A stretch of 64,000 nt of DNA from Sulfurospirillum diekertiae (GTDB taxonomy: Bacteria; Campylobacterota; Campylobacteria; Campylobacterales; Sulfurospirillaceae). The position numbers were made by a program, and so were the translations under genes. Numbering within the stretch: the stretch's first letter is position 1; each line of letters starts with the position of its first letter. The DNA lies in contig NZ_CP021416.1 of NCBI RefSeq assembly GCF_002162315.1, positions 310,001 through 374,000 on the forward strand. The letters are read 5' to 3'. Shown here one piece after another: positions 48,101-55,902 of the stretch. Below the pieces are notes generated by a model. The model saw only the letters and a program-made list of their open reading frames with translations, was not told the origin of the DNA and made no database searches.

Positions 48101-48904
48101 AGGGCAGAAAATGAAGACAATAGATTTGTAGATACTTTTTCTATAATTTTTAATCCATTTACCGATATTTTTAAACTTCTTGACCAATATATATATTCAG
48201 ACATAGTATTATTTAAAAAAGCATATTTATTTTGTTTGAATTGTGAAAATCATTTTGACTATGACATGATGGCTTTTAACAAATTGATTAACTTTGATAT
48301 TAATTTTGTTGATAATTATATTGTTTATATTCTAAATAGCCATGACAAGTCAATAAGTTCTCATGATATTCACAATGATTTTTCATTAATTTGGAAGAGA
48401 GATGACTATCAAAAAATCTTTCTTAGAATCATCGAAGTGATTTATAGCTTAAAAACTAAGCAACTTGTTTGGAGAAAAGGTGAATTGCTCAAGGTCTTTT
48501 TTATAAATCGTGAAAATCAAGGTGAAATTGAAAATAGAGCAGATAGCTTAATTAAAAAATATATTGACTTGTATTTTAGTGATAATAAAAAAATTATTTT
48601 TATATTTGAATTAATAAGTGAGTTTAGCGAAGAAAGAAAAATAGCTCTTATATCTTATTTCATCGCTAGAAATGATTCTTTTGAATTATTTAAGCAATTA
48701 TCATTAGAGCCAATGATGCAAAGTTGGAATGGTAGCAGAATACCATCTCTACAAAAAGAGATTGATTTTTTTACTTCATTACTTTCTTTGATGACAACAG
48801 CCCCTTTGCTTAGACATAAACAAAAAATACAGCAGAGTATAGATTTTTTAAAACAAGATATACAAAGAGAAAGAAAAAGTGACTTTATGAGAGATGATTA
48901 TTAG
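45125..48904 (+). CDS. Large STAND-type P-loop NTPase with nuclease-like N-terminus
   Basis: A 1259-residue protein. Residues 49-71 read GTPDSYIVLEDGKYIFIEYT followed by AQK, the shape of a PD-(D/E)xK nuclease core (Pro51-Asp52, Glu66) with Thr68/Lys71 in place of a standard ExK. The NTPase part has Walker A GAAGVGKT (208-215), Walker B LIFIDDVNRI (Asp263-Asp264), sensor IIATIRDYAKEK and a GNPRLALMAAS helix as in STAND ATPases. The remaining about 750 residues are helical and probably sense a trigger. This is the layout of Avs-like antiviral STAND proteins, though I cannot name a type. It is very AT-rich and overlaps the methyltransferase stop by ATGA. Confidence 0.8.
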   Translation: MSKINQIEKALQEIDATKFHKLLDAYLTKKISAPHSNGTKLGEDKPIKGTPDSYIVLEDGKYIFIEYTAQKTNIVEKFLKDLEKCFDEEKTGIKVVQINKIVLACNSDLNPQEIKQFIDYCSSKNITCEFIGNSYLANDLFSNYPNIAKEFLDISIDTGQILDCVEFIDAYEKNKFSTSLNTTLQFRDVEIQNLRESLANNQITFITGAAGVGKTKLAIDISSLYAKENGFIFKAILNRGANIFDDLKVYFNSQSEQYLIFIDDVNRIHLSLEYLFEYYGEKINQGTIKIIATIRDYAKEKLFDKLPKSISYYELELKPLSDDSIKKIVEKEYSITNHLYLERIADIAQGNPRLALMAASIVKKQNRLDAIYDVTTLYDEYFSSIKKDIEIFEKNDLLLLSVAIISFFRIIDRENTQQIDMIEKAFDISIDAIWKNIEELHRLEVVDMYENNVVKVSDQILSTYLFYKTVFVDKKINIGIFLKHFFPSFKGKFVDALNPLLSSFDTNLILEVLREPVNNLWGESLSNKQHIYEVINTFWFLKQTDILIYFSEAIEQLDNVEIDAEPLDIWKQINTNQTDEILNKLSLFRHDSLENMKISIELIITYLTKVPSKIYEVIIVLTKNFGIKYDSYRYNYSKEKILIDTLWNFTEHGKNQLLTRLFIRVCSEFLKTEFEENKMKGHNFIISRYKPFETENLQELRNDIFEKLDILFSSGNFLGDLENLIQKYPSGISYSADVSNVEKWDVQNILNLIEKYFDSSIYRHCQIVQNLLKSFDGHKLVYDTSIKETFKHQAYELKKLLFLNDVDISLEQPRDKEEKTDWDKIRQIKHDRLADFVKDYTLSDWLQLFDSCKLFFAEQGRDAYNLKSSLNELFHIIAHKNETLYIDILEKYLELGDPFLLNLNMSDLIKIVGKEKAFEFIKKYSFQAQETWLFNLFIAIDESKITSKEAESLLELYKTSSYRSMPSHLDYLIKYCTVDENIFLEIMTILVNRAENEDNRFVDTFSIIFNPFTDIFKLLDQYIYSDIVLFKKAYLFCLNCENHFDYDMMAFNKLINFDINFVDNYIVYILNSHDKSISSHDIHNDFSLIWKRDDYQKIFLRIIEVIYSLKTKQLVWRKGELLKVFFINRENQGEIENRADSLIKKYIDLYFSDNKKIIFIFELISEFSEERKIALISYFIARNDSFELFKQLSLEPMMQSWNGSRIPSLQKEIDFFTSLLSLMTTAPLLRHKQKIQQSIDFLKQDIQRERKSDFMRDDY

Positions 48905-48943
48905 AAAAAAAGCAAAAAAAAGAGATGAAAAAAGAAAAAACAC

Positions 48944-49444
48944 ATGCAAAAAATAGCCAACCTGAACATCTATATAGGTACAAAAGAGGAGTACCGCATG
49001 GCGGTAAGCCAAGGTATGAAAATCGTCTGTGCACTCAACCGTGCCAATGGCTTTGTGACACATCAGTCACAGGTGGGTTGGAGCGGTAGAGGGTGTAACA
49101 AGGACAATCCTTACTATCTCTACAAAGAGGAAGATGATGCTATTTATCTAAACATGATTGATGGAGATGACCCAAAATATGTAAACGATGAAATGATAGA
49201 TGCGGCTTTAGACTTTATTAAACGGCATTTGGATAATGATATGCCCGTCTTTGTGTATTGTAGTTTAGCAGAGTCGCGAAGCCCTTCTATCGTACTTATG
49301 TATATGCTAGAGCACGGTCATATCGAAGCAACAAACAATGCTTTGAGAGAGTTCAAAGATAAATTTTATGCCAACTATCAGCCCAAAAGAGGCAATGTGG
49401 AGTATATTGTAAAAAGATGGCTAGGCAAATTGATCAAGGAGTGA
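48944..49444 (+). CDS. Dual-specificity protein phosphatase-like protein
   Basis: A 166-residue protein with the Cx5R phosphatase loop VYCSLAESRSPSI (Cys106, Arg112). The upstream acidic stretch NMIDGDDPKYV could supply the general-acid Asp. The N-terminal YIGTKEEYRMAV / GMKIVCALNRANG pattern is that of compact DSP domains. It could dephosphorylate protein or another phospho-compound; the target is unknown. Similar small phosphatases are found next to methyltransferase/helicase genes in islands. The RBS is poor and purine-rich. The gene ends six bases before fic. Confidence 0.8.
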   Translation: MQKIANLNIYIGTKEEYRMAVSQGMKIVCALNRANGFVTHQSQVGWSGRGCNKDNPYYLYKEEDDAIYLNMIDGDDPKYVNDEMIDAALDFIKRHLDNDMPVFVYCSLAESRSPSIVLMYMLEHGHIEATNNALREFKDKFYANYQPKRGNVEYIVKRWLGKLIKE

Positions 49445-49450
49445 AATAAT

Positions 49451-50587
49451 ATGAATATAAAAGATTTTAAATCAGGTACGCTGAGACAAGAGTATCAATA
49501 TAAAAGTTTTTTGCCAGAATTTATCAATCATACTTTTACATGGGATGACCCTCAAATCAATACTATGCTTGAAAATGCAACTAGAGCACTTGGTGAACTT
49601 AACGCTTTTACGAGGATTGTACCAAATGTAGATATGTTTATACAGATGCATATCACAAAAGAAGCGAATACATCAAGTAAGATAGAGGGCACAAAAACAG
49701 AGATGGATGAAGTGCTTATCGCAAAAGAGCAGATAAATCCTGAAAAAAGAGATGACTGGCAAGAGGTACGAAACTATATTGATGCTATGAATACTGCTAT
49801 CAAAGAGCTTGAAAGTTTACCTATCTCGAATCGTCTTATCAAAAATATTCATGCAATTTTGCTCAATAGCGTAAGAGGTGAAGCAAAACAGCCGGGTGAA
49901 TTTAGAAGATCTCAAAACTGGATAGGTGGTGCTAGTTTAGCAACAGCTTATTATATTCCACCCCATCACAATGAAGTTGGGGATCTCATGAGTGATTTGG
50001 AAAAATTTTTGCACAACGAAGAGATATTTGTGCCGCATCTTATAAAAATAGCAATTGCTCACTATCAGTTTGAGACGATCCACCCATTTTTGGACGGGAA
50101 TGGGCGTATCGGTAGACTGCTCATAACACTGTATTTAGTGAGTAAAGGATTACTTAGAAAACCATCTTTGTATCTCTCTGATTTTATCGAAAAAAATAAA
50201 TCAGCTTACTATGAAGCACTGACAAAAGTAAGAGCAGATAATGATTTGATTCATTGGATAAAGTTTTTTCTTGAAGCAGTGATTGTTACTGCCAATAATG
50301 GCGTACAAACGTTTCAAAATATTTTGAGTCTCAAACAAGAGATGGATACACTGATAGTAGGATTTGGTAAAAAGGCACACAATGCGAGCAAATTGATAGA
50401 GTTCTTATATCAAAGGCCTATTATCTCAATTAGTGAAATCATAGAGCCTTTGGAGATTAGTAAGCCTACGGCAAATACTTTAGTCAAAGAGTTTGAGTCA
50501 AAAGGTATTTTAAAAGAAATTACAGGATATGAGAGAAATAAACTGTTTGTATTTGATAGGTATTTGACAATATATAGTAAAAATTAA
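49451..50587 (+). CDS. Fic family protein (class II, with internal inhibitory motif)
   Basis: A 378-residue protein. The Fic core HPFLDGNGRIGR (211-222) matches HPFx(D/E)GNGRxxR exactly, so AMP or other nucleotide transfer to a target hydroxyl is expected. The inhibitory motif SSKIEG lies at 75-80, N-terminal to the core, which makes it class II (self-inhibited). The C-terminus (about 320-370) is a winged-HTH-like tail (SISEIIEPLEISKPTANTLV). Its role here may be toxin-like or regulatory. It starts after the phosphatase by six bases, so the two are probably one operon. Confidence 0.93.
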   Translation: MNIKDFKSGTLRQEYQYKSFLPEFINHTFTWDDPQINTMLENATRALGELNAFTRIVPNVDMFIQMHITKEANTSSKIEGTKTEMDEVLIAKEQINPEKRDDWQEVRNYIDAMNTAIKELESLPISNRLIKNIHAILLNSVRGEAKQPGEFRRSQNWIGGASLATAYYIPPHHNEVGDLMSDLEKFLHNEEIFVPHLIKIAIAHYQFETIHPFLDGNGRIGRLLITLYLVSKGLLRKPSLYLSDFIEKNKSAYYEALTKVRADNDLIHWIKFFLEAVIVTANNGVQTFQNILSLKQEMDTLIVGFGKKAHNASKLIEFLYQRPIISISEIIEPLEISKPTANTLVKEFESKGILKEITGYERNKLFVFDRYLTIYSKN

Positions 50588-50592
50588 AGTCA

Positions 50593-50667
50593 TAAATTTT
50601 ACTAAGAGAATTTTATAGTTAAAGTTAGGATCCTAAATTTTACTAAGAGAATTTTATAGTTAAAGTT
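50593..50667 (+). repeat. Two 34-bp direct repeats between fic and the helicase gene
   Basis: TAAATTTTACTAAGAGAATT continues as TTATAGTTAAAGTT in both copies, at 50593-50626 and 50634-50667, period 41. They fill the 110-bp spacer before the helicase. Possible roles are a regulator's tandem binding sites or a duplication trace. Confidence 0.85.
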
Positions 50668-50698
50668 CGAGCCAATTTTTTGAATTAGAGAGGGATGA

Positions 50699-52621
50699 AT
50701 GACAAATATCATAGATGTAACTTATGGGCAAACAGGTGAGAGCAAAAAAACCAATAACTTTGGCATGAGGGATATGCAAGCAAAAGCTTACGAAGCTAGA
50801 AACGAGCAGTACCTTCTTCTTAAAGCTCCCCCAGCATCTGGAAAATCAAGAGCTTTGATGTTCATCGCTTTAGACAAACTTTACTATCAGAATATTGCCA
50901 AAGTCATCGTAGCTGTACCTGAGCGATCTATCGGCGGTTCTTTTGAAAAGACCGATTTAAAATCAAACGGTTTTTTTGCTTCATGGGAACCAAACCCTCT
51001 GTATAATCTTTGTACTCCCGGAGGAGAAAAGAGTAAAGTAGAAGCATTTAAAAAGTTTATGAACAGTGATGAAAAAATTCTGATTTGCACCCATGCAACA
51101 CTCAGGTTTGCCTTTAAAGAGCTAGATGATGCAAAATTTGATAATTGTGTACTAGCGATTGATGAGTTTCACCATGTCTCAGCTGATGGAGAAAACCAGC
51201 TAGGAGAGCTTATTCGCTCTGTTATGCAAAATTCTACTGCTCATATAGTAGCTATGACAGGTTCGTATTTCAGAGGCGATAGCGTACCGGTACTTATGGC
51301 TGAAGATGAGGCAAAATTTTCAAAAATAACCTATAACTACTACGAACAACTAAATGGTTATGAGTATTTGAAATCATTGGGCATTGGATATCACTTTTAT
51401 CAAGGGCGTTATACAAGTGCAATACACGAAATTTTAGACACTAATAAAAAAACAATTTTACACATTCCTAATGTCAATTCTGGTGAATCTACAAAAGATA
51501 AACACCGAGAGGTAGATACTATTTTAGATACTATCGGGACAGTGGAGCAGATTACTGAGGAAGGGATCATCATCGTTAAACGAAAAGGCGATGGTAAACT
51601 TCTTAAGGTAGCTGATTTAGTCAATGATGAACCAAAAGCAAGAGAGAAAGTCGTAACATACCTACGCAACATCAAAAATGTTGATGATATGGATTTGATT
51701 ATAGCCCTTGGTATGGCAAAAGAGGGTTTTGATTGGCCTTACTGCGAGCATGCTTTGACTGTTGGTTATAGAAGTTCCTTAACAGAGATCATTCAAATCA
51801 TTGGAAGAGCAACAAGAGATAGCAACAATAAAACTCATGCTCAGTTTACAAACCTTATAGCTCAACCTGATGCACAGGACTCTGAAGTCAAACTTAGCGT
51901 CAATAATATGCTCAAAGCCATTACAGCATCACTATTGATGGAACAAGTCTTAGCACCAAATTTTAAATTTAAACCGCGATTTGATGGCGATGATGAACCT
52001 AATCAAAAAGGTGAACTCAAAATCAGAGGTTTCAAAAAACCAACAAGCAAAAGAGTGGAAGATATTATCGAATCAGATTTGAATGATTTAAAAGCAGCTA
52101 TCTTGCAAGATGAAGTGATGATAAAAGCCATTCCGGGAAACCTTGATGCAGAAGTGATCAATCGAGTTTTGATCCCTAAAATTATCAAGGTTAAATATCC
52201 TGATTTGAATGATAATGAAGTGGAAGAGCTAAGGCAGCATGTCGTTGTTGATAGTGTCGTTAAAAATGGGCATATCATAGAAAGCGGTGATAAAAAATTT
52301 ATAAAAATGGCAGATAAATTTGTTAATATAGATGAACTTCATATTGATTTGATAGATCAAATCAACCCATTTCAAAGGGCTTTTGAAATCCTATCAAAAT
52401 CAGTGACGACGCATGTGCTTAAATTGATTCAAGAGAGTATTGAAGCAACAAGAATAGAAATGACACCGGAAGAAGCTATTATACTTTATAAAAAAATTCC
52501 TGTATTTAAAAGCGAGCATGGAAGAATGCCAGATTTAAACAGCAGTGATTTTACAGAAAAAAGAATGGCGGAAGCTCTTATTTATCTCAATAAGCTTCGA
52601 CGTGAGAAAGTCAATGGTTGA
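50699..52621 (+). CDS. DEAD/DEAH-box SF2 helicase family protein
   Basis: A 640-residue SF2 ATPase. Motif I is LKAPPASGKS (41-50), motif II AIDEFHH (153-159), motif III VAMTGSYF, and motif VI IIQIIGRATRD (364-374, QxxGRxxR-like). The C-terminal 220 residues have no name I can give. It resembles the translocase subunits of restriction systems. AGAGGG sits about five bases before the ATG. Its last codons overlap the next gene by eight bases (ATGGTTGA), which shows that they are made together. Confidence 0.9.
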   Translation: MTNIIDVTYGQTGESKKTNNFGMRDMQAKAYEARNEQYLLLKAPPASGKSRALMFIALDKLYYQNIAKVIVAVPERSIGGSFEKTDLKSNGFFASWEPNPLYNLCTPGGEKSKVEAFKKFMNSDEKILICTHATLRFAFKELDDAKFDNCVLAIDEFHHVSADGENQLGELIRSVMQNSTAHIVAMTGSYFRGDSVPVLMAEDEAKFSKITYNYYEQLNGYEYLKSLGIGYHFYQGRYTSAIHEILDTNKKTILHIPNVNSGESTKDKHREVDTILDTIGTVEQITEEGIIIVKRKGDGKLLKVADLVNDEPKAREKVVTYLRNIKNVDDMDLIIALGMAKEGFDWPYCEHALTVGYRSSLTEIIQIIGRATRDSNNKTHAQFTNLIAQPDAQDSEVKLSVNNMLKAITASLLMEQVLAPNFKFKPRFDGDDEPNQKGELKIRGFKKPTSKRVEDIIESDLNDLKAAILQDEVMIKAIPGNLDAEVINRVLIPKIIKVKYPDLNDNEVEELRQHVVVDSVVKNGHIIESGDKKFIKMADKFVNIDELHIDLIDQINPFQRAFEILSKSVTTHVLKLIQESIEATRIEMTPEEAIILYKKIPVFKSEHGRMPDLNSSDFTEKRMAEALIYLNKLRREKVNG

Positions 52622-53765
52622 GTTTTCATTAGATGAGATTTTAGCCGATGACCCACTAGGGCTTTTGAATGAGCAGAAAGCCACAACAAAAGCTTTAAAT
52701 GAAGATGATAGGCTTATTTCGAGTTTTGAAGAGATTAACACTTTTGTTGAACAAAATGGACATGAGCCTCAAAAATCGCCTAATATGCAGGAGCGTACTT
52801 TGTATTCAAGATTGCAAGGAATACGTGAAAACCCTGAAAAGATGAAGGCTCTTAAACCGTATGATCGATTGAATCTCCTGCAAGAAATTGAGATTAATTC
52901 CATTGATGATATTTTAAATAACGATGCATTTGGATTGCTTGGCGATGAGAAAGAGAATGACATATTTACATTGAAGCATATTCCAAAAGAACGTGAGCAG
53001 ACAGATTTCGTTGCACAAAGAAGACCATGTAAAAAATTTGATAAATATGAGCTTCTTTTTAAAGAAGTACACCAAGATCTAAAAAACGGTACAAGAAAAT
53101 TATCTAAATTTAACGAAAAGTTCTTTGAAGAAGGTAGCTTTTTTATTTTAAAAGGGGTGTTGGCTTATTTAGAAAAAATTGATGATCCAAAAAAAGATAA
53201 ATTTAATAAACTGGATTCCAGAACAAGGATTATCTTTGAAAATGGAACTGAATCAAATATGCTTTTGCGATCCTTTGGAAAGGGCTTGTATGAGGATGGA
53301 TATTTCGCAAGTCTACAAGATGATAGGGTACTAGATAAATTATCTCAAATTTCAGAAGAAGATAATAAAACGGGTTATATTTATATCTTGGAGTCTTTAA
53401 GTTCAGATACCAAAATTGCATCTATCAAAAACTTATACAAAGTTGGTTATTCAACAACTGAAGTCAAAGAAAGAATTAAAAATGCTGTTAATGAGCCGAC
53501 GTATTTGATGGCTCCCGTTAAAATTGTTAGTGTTTATGAAACCTATAATATGAACACACAAAAATTTGAACAACTTATTCATAAATTTTTTGGCAAAGTA
53601 TGCCTAAATATTGATATTTCTGGAGATGCTAGTAAACGATATACTCCAAGAGAGTGGTTTGTTGTGTCGCTCGATATTATTGAGAAAGCATTAGAACTTA
53701 TTATTAATGGTGAAATCATACACTATAGGTATGATGAAAAATCAGACAAACTAATTATGATTTAA
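52614..53765 (+). CDS. GIY-YIG nuclease family protein (T5orf172/MUG113 type)
   Basis: A 383-residue protein. The C-terminal third begins at TGYIYILES (254 onward) and has NLYKVGYSTTEVKERI, TYLMAPVKIVSVYET and KFEQLIHKFF, which follow the GIY-YIG fold of T5orf172-like nucleases (YIYI...YKVGxS.... R...). The N-terminal 240 residues hold two short similar pieces (DDPLGLL... NNDAFGLL...) and no other domain I know. With the coupled helicase it could form an effector pair that cuts DNA. I use the ATG at 52614; the frame opens 23 codons earlier inside the helicase. Confidence 0.88.
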   Translation: MVEFSLDEILADDPLGLLNEQKATTKALNEDDRLISSFEEINTFVEQNGHEPQKSPNMQERTLYSRLQGIRENPEKMKALKPYDRLNLLQEIEINSIDDILNNDAFGLLGDEKENDIFTLKHIPKEREQTDFVAQRRPCKKFDKYELLFKEVHQDLKNGTRKLSKFNEKFFEEGSFFILKGVLAYLEKIDDPKKDKFNKLDSRTRIIFENGTESNMLLRSFGKGLYEDGYFASLQDDRVLDKLSQISEEDNKTGYIYILESLSSDTKIASIKNLYKVGYSTTEVKERIKNAVNEPTYLMAPVKIVSVYETYNMNTQKFEQLIHKFFGKVCLNIDISGDASKRYTPREWFVVSLDIIEKALELIINGEIIHYRYDEKSDKLIMI

Positions 53766-53806
53766 AGACCATAATGTTACAGAAAATTTAATATGCTCAA
53801 TAAATA

Positions 53807-54055
53807 TTATTTCGTAGCTTTTTTCACTTGAGGGATTAAATCTGTCACTTCCAAACCAAATTCAGAAGCAATTCTATAAAGGTGCTCAAGGTTATAACTG
53901 ACATCATGTTTACGGGTTTCTATTTTAGCCACATAGTTGGGTGATTTATGACCAAGGATTTGTGCTAATGCTAATTGGCTGATACCTCTTTTAGTTCTTT
54001 CAGCCTTAACATTTTCAACAATTTGATCCATAAAACGCTCAATCATTTTTTCCAC
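53807..54055 (-). CDS. Xre-family HTH transcriptional regulator
   Basis: An 82-residue protein with a Cro/C1-type helix-turn-helix (ERTKRGISQLALAQILGHKSPNYVAKIETRKHD, residues 19-51). It converges on the GIY-YIG gene and is divergent from the small secreted protein gene. Its own upstream region holds palindromes AAACACTTATAAGTGTTT (54121-54138) and a variant AAACACCTATAAGTTG (54073-54088), the likely operators. It probably represses itself and one side of the island. Confidence 0.9.
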   Translation of the reverse strand: MEKMIERFMDQIVENVKAERTKRGISQLALAQILGHKSPNYVAKIETRKHDVSYNLEHLYRIASEFGLEVTDLIPQVKKATK

Positions 54056-54072
54056 AATAAATCACCTTTAAT

Positions 54073-54138
54073 AAACACCTATAAGTTGATGAAATAGTAG
54101 TGATTAACGAGGTTTGTAACAAACACTTATAAGTGTTT
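54073..54138. promoter_or_regulatory. Operator region of the Xre regulator (two related palindromes)
   Basis: An 18-bp perfect palindrome, AAACACTTATAAGTGTTT, lies at 54121-54138, and a degraded copy, AAACACCTATAAGTTG, lies 48 bases earlier, next to the Xre start codon. Two sites of unequal quality fit a repressor with autoregulation. Confidence 0.75.
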
Positions 54139-54191
54139 AATAAGCTCTTTTACGGTATCCTTTATCTATAAATTAGTCATAAGGAATGTTA

Positions 54192-54446
54192 ATGAAAAAG
54201 GTTCTTGTATCGTTGATTATGGTAGTTGGTTGTCTATTAGCAAGCGAAGGGCAAAAATCAGTCACAACCTGTCGTTTTGAGGCAAGACAGATTGGTGCAT
54301 TTGCTGATAGCCCAATGACCTGTTCGGGAGATTTTAAAAAATCATCAACCACACAAGAGCTTTACGGGGATGGATGGCGATTGATAAACTCCTATACCCA
54401 GAATAGTAATGTGTACCTTGTGTTTGAAAAGAACAAAAATCTGTAA
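54192..54446 (+). CDS. Small exported protein, unknown
   Basis: An 84-residue protein beginning MKKVLVSLIMVVGCLLASEG, a Sec signal peptide (a Cys lies in the hydrophobic part, but the context is not a clean lipobox). The mature part has two cysteines (TTCRFEAR, MTCSGDFKK), perhaps a disulfide. No family is recognised. I use ATG 54192 with AAGGA six bases upstream. It lies just after the Xre operator and so is likely under Xre control. Confidence 0.7.
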   Translation: MKKVLVSLIMVVGCLLASEGQKSVTTCRFEARQIGAFADSPMTCSGDFKKSSTTQELYGDGWRLINSYTQNSNVYLVFEKNKNL

Positions 54447-54458
54447 AGGAGAATAAAG

Positions 54459-54770
54459 ATGCTTTCCATGATTCGTGATTACCTCATTATGGTCTTGGCT
54501 AAAATCATTGTTGGGGCTTTCTTTGGTGGTTTAGTTTTGTTTGGATTTTTCATACTCTATTGGATCTTTCGTGATTATGCAATAGCCGTTACTACCATGA
54601 AAGCTACATTGACATGTGATGCTGCAAAATTTTTCTCATTATTGCTTCTTGTTGGATGCTTCTTTCATACAGCAGAGTATAAAAGCACTCCTAAAAAGTC
54701 AGAATTTAATACATGTAAATACCTTGATAAAGTCTTTTTTGAACACGACACAGGTATAAGGCAATGGTAA
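54459..54770 (+). CDS. Small membrane protein, unknown
   Basis: A 103-residue protein with two hydrophobic helices (about 8-38 and 58-70). AAAGGAG lies upstream of the ATG. It starts 12 bases after the exported protein and its TAA overlaps the next ATG (TAATG), so the three genes are one operon. Nothing in it names a function. A one-mismatch copy of the palindrome lies inside at 54709. Confidence 0.65.
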   Translation: MLSMIRDYLIMVLAKIIVGAFFGGLVLFGFFILYWIFRDYAIAVTTMKATLTCDAAKFFSLLLLVGCFFHTAEYKSTPKKSEFNTCKYLDKVFFEHDTGIRQW

Positions 54771-55705
54771 TGAAACGAACACATATTCTTTTATCAAGCA
54801 TCATGACGGTAGTTTTCCTTTCTGGTTGTGCCACAACACCCTCACAACCTAATCCTTCCTCTTTGCAGCAAGCAACTTCTTTAAAAGAATACATTGCCCT
54901 CAAACGAGGTGGTGAGACAATAAACTACAATGTTATTGCCGAAAGAGAGCATCAATCAATTATTGAGTATCGAACCTACGATGAAGCAGTGAATGTGGCA
55001 GATGCTCGAGACATCATGGAAGTCCTTGATGATGCTAAAGGCTATTGTGAGAGCATCAAAGGGAAAAGTGTGTACGGTGATAAAGCAATTCAAGCTTTAA
55101 ATGCACGACCAACTTTGCTTAGTCTTGATTATGTGAGTTATAAAAGTGCCATAAGAGAACAAGGATTAGGAAAATACGAAGGATTTTACCAATGCCTCTC
55201 ACCCAATGATGGTTTTTCCATCGTTTCCATGAAAGATAACGTTGAGTTACAACAACGTGCCATTCTTGGCAATAAACGAGATCTAAAAGAGACCTATTCA
55301 CGTTTTTATCTGATTCAACACGATAAAGCACAAAGCCTTGGCTTAAAAACATGGCTAAAAGGCTCAAAATATGCCCAAATTTCAACGAAGTATACTTCGT
55401 TCGAGGATTTACTCGACTTGGAGAAAAATAGCTCTGTTTTTCCTTGGAGATACGAACGTATTACTGGAGCTCAGAAGTACTGCACCTATCATGGTGGTGA
55501 ATTCTTTGTTTCGAATGCCTTAACACAATTTAAACCTATTACGATGGATGAATATCTTTTTATGCGTTTAGAGACTATGAATCCAACAACCATCAATATT
55601 TTTATGAATCAAGAGACCTTTACATGTAAAAACAGTGCTAACCCTGCACAGAGCTTTACGTTGATACATACCGATAAACAACTGGAATACAAAAAAGGGG
55701 AATAA
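54770..55705 (+). CDS. Putative lipoprotein, unknown
   Basis: A 311-residue protein. The signal peptide ends at the lipobox FLSGC (Cys20), followed by ATTPSQPNPSSL. The mature protein shows no domain I recognise and no conserved catalytic motif. It starts one base into the stop of the preceding gene. It contains an exact TTACATGTAA (55620-55629). Because it is in an island, a surface or receptor-blocking role (superinfection exclusion) is possible but speculative. Confidence 0.75.
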   Translation: MKRTHILLSSIMTVVFLSGCATTPSQPNPSSLQQATSLKEYIALKRGGETINYNVIAEREHQSIIEYRTYDEAVNVADARDIMEVLDDAKGYCESIKGKSVYGDKAIQALNARPTLLSLDYVSYKSAIREQGLGKYEGFYQCLSPNDGFSIVSMKDNVELQQRAILGNKRDLKETYSRFYLIQHDKAQSLGLKTWLKGSKYAQISTKYTSFEDLLDLEKNSSVFPWRYERITGAQKYCTYHGGEFFVSNALTQFKPITMDEYLFMRLETMNPTTINIFMNQETFTCKNSANPAQSFTLIHTDKQLEYKKGE

Positions 55706-55779
55706 GACATTTCCCCTTGGTGTTTTAGAACAATTTGTTCTATAATCTCAACATAGATCGAATCTAAAAGGATTGACGG

Positions 55780-55902
55780 ATGACATGGTTTAATATCATA
55801 TTTGGCACATTATCTTTCGTTGTAGCTGTTCTAGCGATTGCTAAACTTCGTTATGAACTTGGTTATTCTAAGTACAGCCCTCAATACAAAGAGCATCAAT
55901 AA
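55780..55902 (+). CDS. Small 40-residue membrane peptide
   Basis: The translation is MTWFNIIFGTLSFVVAVLAI then AKLRYELGYSKYSPQYKEHQ, with one membrane helix (about 5-22) and a positively charged, Tyr-rich tail. AAAAGG lies nine bases before the ATG. It is short, but the signal, RBS and hydrophobic pattern support it. It could be a holin-like, toxin or regulatory peptide. Confidence 0.55.
   Translation: MTWFNIIFGTLSFVVAVLAIAKLRYELGYSKYSPQYKEHQ

Noticed and set aside
42470-53765. Assignment of the defence-like block to BREX, DISARM, Dnd or a type I system
   Set aside because: No pglZ/brxC, no DUF1998 or PLD gene, no dnd genes and no hsdS-like specificity subunit are present.
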